Shown piece after piece: positions 56,224-64,000 of a stretch of DNA of 64,000 bases. The notes below the pieces were generated by a model. That model had not been told where the DNA came from, ran no database searches, and saw nothing but the letters and a program-made list of their open reading frames with translations. Each line of letters opens with the position of its first letter. The stretch's first letter is position 1. Source of the stretch: Hypericum androsaemum (taxonomy: Eukaryota; Streptophyta; Magnoliopsida; Malpighiales; Hypericaceae); contig OZ023192.1 in assembly GCA_963995505.1 (NCBI GenBank), forward strand, positions 2,200,001-2,264,000, given 5' to 3'. A program made the position numbers and the translations under genes.

Positions 56224-57135
56224 GGGGTTCAAATTCAGTGGGGACATGGGTAATCCCCACTAAAAGGGACAGGGGCAATATTGAAAATACAATAATTAAA
56301 ATAATTAAAAATAATATCAGCAAAATAATACAATTTATGGAAATACAAGTATGAGAATATTGGTTTCCATTTTTTCGGATATTGGTTTTCATCTTCTATG
56401 CTATTGGTTTCATTCTGCTATGATATTGGTTTCATTCTACTATGATATTGGTTTCCATCTTCTATGTTATTGGTTTCATTCTACTATGACATTGGTTTCA
56501 TTCTACTATGATATTGGTTTCATTCCACCGTGATATTGGTTTTCATCTTCTCCAATATTGGTATCCCATTATAAGTGAAAATGTATACCATTTGAATGTA
56601 TTGGTTTCATTCTTCTTGAATATTGGTATCATCGTTCTAGGATATTGGTATCATTCTGCTTTAATATAGGTATCATTCATCTATGAATTTTTGCTAGAAT
56701 TTTAAGCACTAAGTTCAAACAACAACCAAACACCAACATAAAGTTCCAATCTTTAAATACAAAATCATCAGAACCACATGAAATCGATCAATCCAGCAAT
56801 AATCAAAGTCGAAAGAACATATGGGTCATTTCTTTCGGACCAAATAATCAACGAAAAAGCTGGTGAAAAAACCCAAAAAAAGGACTAAATAAAAGAGGGA
56901 ATGAGACTTCAAGAAAAAGGGGGGGGGGGTGTGGAGGTAGATGATATTTTTTTTGTGGGATTATATAGGAAAATGGTGGAACCCTAATGAGTATGTTTGG
57001 ATAAAAACTCGAAAATATTCTCAACAGATTCTGACCATCAGATCTGTAAAAAAAAATTTGATCAAATCTAAAGGCCCATATTTAGTCCATACCATGGGGA
57101 TGATTTTTATGTAGTCCCTCTGAATCCAAATCCCC
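56224..57135. mobile_element. inverted-repeat DNA element in the LRK10L pseudogene (912 bp)
   Basis: The left end GGGGTTCAAATTCAGTGGGG and the complement of the right end GGGGATTTGGATTCAGAGGG are imperfect inverted repeats. The flanks ACAAAA (56218-56223) and ATAAAA (57136-57141) correspond to a single ACAAAA in the intact paralogue at about 62616, so this looks like a target duplication of about 6 bp. No transposase was seen. The interior holds a 22-bp minisatellite and a poly-G run near 56920. Confidence 0.65.
56358..56686. repeat. 22-bp minisatellite, about 15 units
   Basis: Units of the form TATTGGTTTCATTCTACTATGA follow each other with few gaps; the right-hand units are more diverged. 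Because 22 is not a multiple of three, the frames rotate, so the repetitive peptide readable here is not a protein. Confidence 0.9.
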
Positions 57136-58322
57136 ATAAAAGGACACGCGTAGTACCGAGGTAGAAAAATTATTACCATAATAAGGGAGCAGATAGAGGA
57201 GAATCCCTTCAACACTTCCTACAACAAGGGTCAATAAATTCTAGCATTAGAATGTGTTAAGAATACCATATCCGTAGTTACGATCGATAGTTAGCTTGTT
57301 AATAACGGTTGAAAATTCACCGAATTCGTTTTATGGCATGTTTAGAACCAATTTCATCGGAACAAGGTTTTCGGGCCAAATACAAATATGTTTTCTCTGT
57401 TTAATTCGGTAATTGTAACCTCAATTTTTACTTACTATAGCTTTGATGAGAACCAAATTCACTTGGTTTTAAACCTTTTTTCAAATTTATTTATTCAACT
57501 CACTTTTTAATTTTTTAATATTGTAACTATCTTTTTATATACTCCAGCATATATGTTAAATCAATATCAATTGATTTGATTCATTTAACAAGAATTAGCA
57601 GAAGCTGTAAAAGTAGTAGAAAATTACCTTTATAATGGTATCTGCACGGAATGGAAAGACACCATTCCTTTGTTTGCATCGAGGGGCTTGGACGTTTGAA
57701 GCATCAGCTCCACCCTGCACGAATCCTTGACATCCTCTGCTGGCATCCAACCTGCATCTATCGCCACGTATCAATAGGACGATGTGGTTGATCCGTTTGT
57801 ATGATTCACGGAACCATTGCATATAGCGCCATCCGCATATAGCGCCATCCATTTGTATGATTCCTTGTCGATGGCCAACGGAATCGCGCAGCTCATGATA
57901 ACTAGGGTGTAAACAGACGAGTTCCCACCATGAGATTTTCCATAATATAGAGAAGGTTCAGAATAATCAGACAAAATACTGCCCCATTTTCCTGCAGTAT
58001 ATGGTTCCAGAGCGTGGGAATGGTTACATAAGAAGGTATTGGGCTGTGGGACTAACGAGGCATCAGACAGGCGGATGGAGTAGCTGTTGTAATCGATGGA
58101 TCTCACGTAGTAACTCTCTGACTTGTTGTAAAACATCGGGACATTGTTGTCGCAGCTGATCTCTAAGTGCTTGTCGCCGCAGGCGATGGGGTAACTGATT
58201 TTGTGGATGTCACCGCAGGAAGAGGTAGTGTTACAGGGATCATGTCCAAGGGAACTACTACATGTTGGAATTACTTGTAATAGAAGCAGCAGGAACGGGA
58301 AGGTAATTAACAGGTTATCCAT

Positions 58323-59672
58323 GGAAGAAGCTAGCTAGTGCAAGGTGGTTTATTTACCGGAGGGAAGACGAAACATATATATCAAGACTACTTCCCAGAC
58401 TTCCAAGTCTTCGTTTGTTTATGTGGTTGAGAAGCAGCAGTGGAGCTATGTGGTGTGCATTTGGCTACATTGATCTTGGAAAATATAACTACTATTCCAG
58501 TACCTTTTAGTTTGACGTATTAACATACGAAAATCTTATAGTTCAAAAATGGTTGATCGAGTGACAGAATTTTACAGTATTTAACAATCAGCTGACATCT
58601 AGGTTTTGGCCAATTTTGTAGGACAAATATCCTCCAACTCTTATAATATAAAAAATGAAAAAAATTGTATTCTCTACCACGTGTTTTTCTCCCTCGCCTT
58701 CTCCTTATTTGGTTGGGATCCTTGCAACACCAACCAGATCATTTTCTGAATATATGGTTCTCATGTTGCGACTCTATTCGATTACAGAGCTATTGAATTT
58801 ATTATTAGTACGTCAACAACCTAACATTTCCGTGGAAGAGAGAGAGAGAAAGAGAAATTAGATGAATGAAAAAAAAATTCATCTTTTTTCCTTGCTATTT
58901 TTTTTAAATTTTTATTAGAGTTTGTGAAATTTTTGTTCTAAAAAATTACTTGAATATTATGCATTTTCAACTTTTGATACACTCATATCATGTGGTTTTA
59001 ATTTATCTGACAAAGTGACACAAATTTTCTATACTTAATATTTATTTATAAGTTTTCAAAAAATACACCTTTATGTCTTAAAATTTTTGGAAGACAAAAT
59101 TTCAGATTTAGTTTGAGATTTCAGTAGTTTTGAGCAAAAGAGAAGAAATACCTTAGAAGCAGTTTATGTTCAGTTTCAGATTTGTAGTTTGAGATTTCAA
59201 CAAATATCAAAGATGATCAATCTGGTGGTTGGCACATTTTTTTCCAACCTAAAATTCAAGGCCGGTGCTGGCTTCCACTTTCCAGGACGCTTCTTTTTTA
59301 CAACGATTGAAGAACGAAAAGTATAATGTCTTTTCCAACTTAAAATTCACGGCTGGTGCTGATATCCACTTGCGTTAATATAAAGATACTAACATAATAT
59401 CAGATCAGATTGACCATATTGTTCGTTGTTGATGGCGAAATTGTGCAAGCCAATTTGTCAAGAAATGCAAAAATAGGGAAAATAAATTCGAGATTTTTGG
59501 AGGAAGAAGATGACCAATTTTCCATTTCTTAGTCTGTTACAAGGGAGAAAGTGAGCATATATACAGCACTAACGCGTGCTCAGCTAAAGGAATCAAAATT
59601 TCAAGTCAAAATAATTAGGTGTCCTAATGTCTTTTGTGTAGTCCTAGCAAGGGAAATTCCTTGACGGTGATT
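58323..59672. other. upstream region of the inverted LRK10L copy and intergenic DNA
   Basis: About 58365-58710, read on the minus strand, matches the region before the intact gene at 22936, including the shared block (GAAGACTTGGAAGTC variant, then GCTTCTCAACCACATAAAC) and a TATATATG motif near 58370. Further right, about 59220-59370 holds two inverted copies of the CCGTGAATTTTAAG flank sequence. No gene was recognised. Confidence 0.55.
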
Positions 59673-60264
59673 CAATGTTTTTAAAATCGATCCGGAAGAC
59701 GATCCGAAATTTTCAAAATTTTTGGTTCTCTCGGTCGGATCGGTTCGACTGCCAGTCTGACCAAAATTTCTACTTTATATTAATATTATTAAATTAAGTT
59801 TAATAAATTTAATTTAGCATTAAAAAATGACAAAATACTAAATAAGTTCACATATTTAATAACTTTGCTATACAATTTATCCAAATAAAGTCTTCAAACA
59901 TGAATTAAACAAGTCTAAAAGTACAAAAAGATGATTATGCAAGTATTTTTGTTCAACATATTATTCCAATTCGTTTAACTTAGTTGAGATATTATCGAAA
60001 ATTGTTAAAAAAAATAAGTTTGTTGTGATTCAAAAGTAATGTATATGCTCAGAGCGTGGAAGTTGAGGTTTTATTTCTAAATTAAATCCGATAAAATGGA
60101 AAAAGTAAACAAAAAAATTTCTGATCCAGGCGAACCGAATCACCCAGAAGTACCTGACCGGGCGGACCACTTGCTGGGTTTTATGCAAAAACGACCCAGT
60201 TTTGGTCCAAGGTAGCAACCCGACCGGTTCAACTACCGGTCAGACCGTGGTTTTTAAAACATTG
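59673..60264. mobile_element. inverted-repeat element (candidate MITE)
   Basis: It starts CAATGTTTTTAAAA and ends TTTTTAAAACATTG, with further complementary CCGGTT/ACCGGT-type sequence just inside each end (GATCGGTTCGACTGCC, GGTTCAACTACCGG). The 592-bp interior is AT-rich and non-coding. No target duplication was recognised, so the ends are approximate. Confidence 0.5.
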
Positions 60265-60432
60265 CACCCATAAAAAAATGTCCTCTACTTGCATTCCGCA
60301 CCAACTGCTGACGTGGCATGGTTTGGCTAAGGAAACTGAGTGATTGGGCCTCGTTCAGGGCTTGGGCCTAGTAGCCGTTTGGGCTATAAAATCTTCGTCT
60401 TACTTAGTTGCTTCTTCTTCTTCTTCTAAGTA

Positions 60433-61064
60433 ATGAAAAATGACCTCAATTTTTGGAAGACCAGCAAGATGATCAATGTTAGCAGGAAACACAGAAAACC
60501 AGTACTTGATGTGCGGTATGAATGCAACTATCCCGGTCACTATCTATTGAACAGTGCAGGAAGTCACAAGCCGTCAATAAGTGGAGGAAGTCACAAGCTC
60601 ATCTGTGTTGATTTCAAAACCACTGTGGGAATAAGCTTGAGATTCATTTCTTCTTCTTTTTTTGGAAGGTATTATTGATCACCAAGTTAATTACAATAAG
60701 GAGAGAGTTGATTGCTCAGGTAGCAATCGAACCACTCAAAAATACCATAGAAATACATGACACCGAACAGCAACAAAAAGCAGCTTATCCATGGGATCCA
60801 AGTCTTGAGCCACTGCCTACTCTTCCTTTTATTGACTTGCAAGTCTTAATTTCTTTTAATTCCACTTTTTTCCTGGAAAGAAGCTATCGAGAATATTCAA
60901 CATTTTTAACATATGTAAATACTATTACATTTATGAAATATCACTTATTAAAAAACATCATTCAAGAGATTTTTAAAAAATATATCAACGTGTATGTTGT
61001 GACACGGATAGACGAACCCGTCGTCATTCCAAAGATAATTGCTGTAAACGAGAAAATAGAATGA
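60433..61064 (+). CDS. possible small gene, unrecognised
   Basis: A promoter-like stretch (GGGCTATAAAATC near 60385, then a CTT-rich leader) precedes ATG at 60433, which opens 81 codons (MKNDLNFWKTSK) to 60678. A donor-like GGAAG/GTATT at about 60668 and an acceptor-like TTGCTCAG/GTAGC near 60720 could join this to a second segment reading YPWDPSLEPLPTLPFIDL (about 60784-60837), which looks non-random and ends at a possible donor (GCAA/GTCTTA). I recognise no family. It may be a decayed gene remnant; exon structure is inference only. Confidence 0.3.
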
Positions 61065-61359
61065 TTCAAAATCAACTTTTTTTTAATTTTTTACACCGTG
61101 ACAATGTCAGTGTCTGAACTCTAAACCTTTAAGATATTTACAACACCTTATGCCGCTGGGCTAGAAGCTTTTTCACCTCTAAGATATTTACTTACTACCC
61201 ATTCATATATAACCATTAGTTATCTTCATTCTCTACGGACAATAACTGCATGGGTTCTGTTTGCAAAATTTAAGCAGTTAATACAAATGTACGACATAGG
61301 TCTTGGTGCATGCATATACAAAATACTGTAAGCCAGTTCTCGAATGATTTGGTTTGTTG
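61065..61359. other. 3' flank of the last LRK10L gene
   Basis: AT-rich. About 61290-61350 matches the flank beyond 54982 (GTACGACATAGGTCTTGGTGC-type). No gene was seen. Confidence 0.5.
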
Positions 61360-64000
61360 CTAGACCACAAATTCTTCAAACTCAGTTAGTATAGCTTCAT
61401 CTTCGTTCTTTGCAGACTCACAGGTCATGTAGAAGGAACTTGTATCTCCGCTTGCATTGGCGATTTCAGTAAATGTGTCTTCGATATTCATCGGTAAAAA
61501 TGGTGGAGCAAAGGACGGCTTTGGAGGCAATTGGAGGATGTCAAGTCTCCCTTGAAGCATCTCCACAACTTTGTGCATTGATGGACGATCTGTTGGCCTT
61601 AATTGCACACACCATAGTCCCACCATCATCATTTTCTGTCGTATCTCTTTCTCTTCCTCAGTGTTATCCCCCAGCCAAATGTTGTTACCTTGGCTGAATT
61701 GGTCGTGCACCCATGATGGCAAAAACATTTGGCTAGAATTCACAGTTGGTGAACTGGGATCCTTTTCCCTTGCTGCCATTTCCATCAACATCCTTCCGAA
61801 ACTATACACATCGGCCTTGTAAGATATGCCTCCTATACTTCTGTAGAAAAATTCAGGAGCCATATAACCTAACGTTCCTTTAATTGCTGTGAGAGATACA
61901 ATGCTCTTATTTGTTGGATATAATCTGGCAAGACCAAAATCTGCTACCTTTGGTACGAAATTCTCATCGAGAAGAATGTTATGGGGCTTGATATCAAAAT
62001 GTAAGATTTGCATCTCACAGCCTCGATGCAAATACTCAATGCCACGAGCCACCCCCAAGGCAATCTTATTCATTTTCTCATCGCTAATCGACAGCGTGCT
62101 ATTCATATCGGATCTATCTCGAGGGAATATGTACTTTTCAAGTGACCCATTAGGCATGAATGGATAAACAATAGCACGCTTTGACCCTTGTGCACAGAAA
62201 CCAATCAAGCGCACTACATTGAAATGATGGACTCTCCCGATCGTGGCAACCTCGTTAATGAAATCCTTACCATCTGTATTGGCCTTGTCTAACATCTTGA
62301 CAGCTGCAAGTTGGCCACTACGAAGTTTTCCCATGTACACACTACCATAGCCTCCCTGGCCAAGTTTGCTCTTGAAGCCTTTAGTTATCTTCTTAATATC
62401 CGCGTAGGAGTACCTTACTGGCATTAGTTGATCACAAGTTCTCTGCAGAAAATCTTCAATGTTGTGGTACAATGAAAGATGCCTTCTTCTCCATTTGTAA
62501 ACACAAAACGCAATAATCATTGGAGTGCCTATTATTAGAAATAATCCATGGAGCATTGCTGCAAGTATTTGGGAATCAGAAGAAGGTTTTCTGGTTACAC
62601 GCATATTTTTACCACAAAAGGACATGCGTAGTACTAAAGCATAGAACTTCTTACCATATAATAGAACAGACACTTGAAACAAGGAATCCGCTATTTCAAG
62701 AAAAAGACCTGCAACAACAAGAATCAATAAACTCTATTATAAGAATCCAACAGAAATTGAAACCAGTTTTGATATGTCATAATAAATACTATTATTTTTT
62801 TCTCTATTCAATTCGGTAAGTTGTAATGTACGAGAGGACTCAAGTGAGAAGTAGTGGAAGTTTTAGGATCGAATTGTAATAAATCATATAAACCGCCTCA
62901 AGAGGGTATAAATAAAAATAGATGAAAGTGTAGGAACCATTCTTGATATTTTACATTGAATCTGTTGGAACATTACGTTCTCTCTCTTCTTTCTCTCCCT
63001 CTTCTATCCGTTTCCCCAACAAGGTTCATAACACAAATATCCAAATACTTATTCAAATACCAGTTAACATCAGGTATAAAAATAAAATTAGACTTCAACA
63101 CTTGTTGATATTTCGTAACAAATACTAATATGTTTTCTCTATTTAATTCAGTAATTGTAATATCGATTTGTGTAGACTACAGCTTCGATAATTGCAAGCG
63201 ATGAGAATCAAATTCACATGGTTTTCAAACCTTTTTTTTTTCCAATTTCTTTGATTCAAATCACTTTGTATTTTTTTTAATATTATAACTATCTTTGAAA
63301 ATTAAATATTAACTTAACAAGAATAAGGAGAAGCTGTAAAAGTAGAAGAAAATTATTGACCTTCTTCGTATCTGCACGCAATGGCCCGAGGAGAACTTCG
63401 AGTGCAAAACCAATAAAGCCAAGACACCTCAAACCCATAAGACCAGCTTTCAAGAACATCATGGAAAGATACCATTAGTTTGATTGTATCGAGGGGCTTG
63501 GACGTTCGAAGCATCAGCTCCACCCTGCACGAATCCTTTAGCATATGTGCATTGATCGAATTGGCAGCCATCGCTGCGTACCAACAGGACGATGTGGTTG
63601 AGCCATGAGCGTCTTCCACGGAACCACTGCAGATAGCGCCATCCACTGCATATAGCGCCATCCATTTGTATGATTCCCTATCGATGGCCAATGGACTCAC
63701 ACAGCTCGTGATAACTATGTTGTATTCAGGCATGTTCCCACCATGTGATGGTCCAAAATATAAGTCCGTTTGAAAATTATCAAAGAAAATATAGTCCGGT
63801 TTTTTTTTTGTAAGTAAAATATTGCCTGGTTTTCCTACAGTATACGGGTCAACAGCGTGCGAATGGTTACATAAGAAGGTATTATTGTTGGGTAATGGGA
63901 CTAATGAGGCATCCGACAAGCGGATGGTGTATCTGTTGTAATCGATGGATCTCACGTAGTACCTCTCAGAGTTGCTGTAGATTAGCATCGGAACATTGTT
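61360..64000 (-). CDS. LRK10L-type receptor-like kinase, N-terminus outside the window (exons >64000-63361, 62708-61360)
   Basis: Exon 1 is open from the window edge and covers most of the ectodomain ([35 protein letters not shown]). The donor GTCAAT begins at 63360 and the acceptor TTGCAG ends at 62709; phases agree and the joint reads CRYEE-G-LFLEIA. A 96-nt optional intron (62654-62559) is possible, exactly as in the gene at 22936. The second part has a membrane segment ([21 protein letters not shown]), P-loop [22 protein letters not shown] (non-RD), [17 protein letters not shown] and a complete C-terminal tail to 61360. No disabling change is seen in the visible part. The start codon and signal peptide lie beyond 64000. 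Confidence 0.88.
62850..63060. repeat. LTR-like fragment in intron 1 of the last LRK10L gene
   Basis: ACCGCCTCAAGAGGGTATAAATA with following sequence to about 62960 matches the minus strand of the repeat at 27346-27570, including its TATA-like motif. It is probably a truncated LTR. Ends were not defined. Confidence 0.4.

Larger units (their letters stand above)
54982..58322 (-). pseudogene. LRK10L receptor-kinase pseudogene, inverted copy
   Basis: Exon 1 (58322 to about 57630) starts MDNLLITF and is very close to the intact gene at 22936, but lacks seven residues (SYPIACGD for SYP...TTDPITCGD). It has TGA for a tryptophan at about 57775 (SSY*) and a deletion of about 80 bp near its 3' end (VSFH to the donor). 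An exon-2 remnant lies around 57140-57240. The kinase exon (from 56219) carries P-loop, [17 protein letters not shown] and YMAPEFFY, then TAG for glutamine after VVNSS (about 55347), and a small frame-shifting deletion near 55300. The C-terminal part is open to 54982. A DNA element (56224-57135) interrupts the region between exon 2 and the membrane segment. Confidence 0.88.

Noticed and set aside
56351..56533. Repetitive peptide frame (YWFHS-, ILVSFYYD-type)
   Set aside because: The 22-bp minisatellite read in rotating frames; no start context and inside a transposon.
1..64000. tRNA, rRNA or snoRNA genes
   Set aside because: I looked for cloverleaf A/B-box pairs and conserved rRNA text and saw none. 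TGGTATCAGAGC near 35546 is a retroelement primer site, not a tRNA gene.

Overview
This is plant nuclear DNA, most likely from a eudicot. The evidence is spliced receptor-kinase genes with plant GUB_WAK-type ectodomains, a self-incompatibility S1-family gene, Ty1/copia and Ty3/gypsy LTR retrotransposons bounded by TG...CA with 5-bp target-site duplications (TSDs), foldback DNA transposons with 9-bp duplications, and long AT-rich intergenic DNA. The species cannot be named from the sequence alone. Nothing bacterial, organellar or viral was seen, and no tRNA or rRNA gene was recognised.

The backbone is a cluster of LRK10L-type receptor kinases (rust-resistance Lr10-like). They have a secreted cysteine-rich ectodomain, a membrane segment, and a non-RD kinase carrying HFDIKPHN in place of HRD. 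Two genes look usable: 22936-25511 (+) and 33861-40634 (-). A third, 61360-64000 (-), is open as far as the window edge. One copy encodes an ectodomain only (21666-22445). Broken copies lie at 1493-2631, 4162-4830, 29386-29820, 44210-46240 and 54982-58322, with a stray inverted exon at 44085-44190. Flanking DNA is duplicated along with the genes, which points to tandem and inverted segmental duplication followed by decay.

Layout: 1-1488, end of a copia element that cut off the kinase at 1493-2631. 5107-20815, one non-autonomous gypsy element (TSD TCATT) whose left LTR holds a full copia (5169-11348, TSD GTCGC) and a solo LTR (12685-15285, TSD CCGAG). 21666-25511, ectodomain-only gene plus the best intact kinase gene. 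28104-28616, S1-family gene. 30037-32682, nested foldback elements around a GC-rich core. 33861-40634, a diverged LRK10L gene whose single intron holds a copia (35177-39850). 41697-43663, a small gag-only copia derivative. 44210-46240, decayed LRK10L gene. 47209-53389, another copia of the first family (TSD CATAT). 54026-54305, foldback MITE. 54982-58322, inverted decayed LRK10L gene with a DNA-element insertion. 59673-60264, inverted-repeat element. 60433-61064, an unrecognised possible gene. 61360-64000, last LRK10L gene.

All retroelement polyproteins visible here are broken. The genes with a plausible function are the receptor kinases (cell-surface perception, probably defence) and the secreted S1-like protein. 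The observations most worth following are: a phase-neutral 96-nt optional intron shared by two kinase genes; a copia insertion at the 5' splice site of an otherwise open kinase gene; a fusion that made an ectodomain-only protein; and an inverted-repeat (pseudoknot-like) leader where the copia family should have its tRNA primer site.
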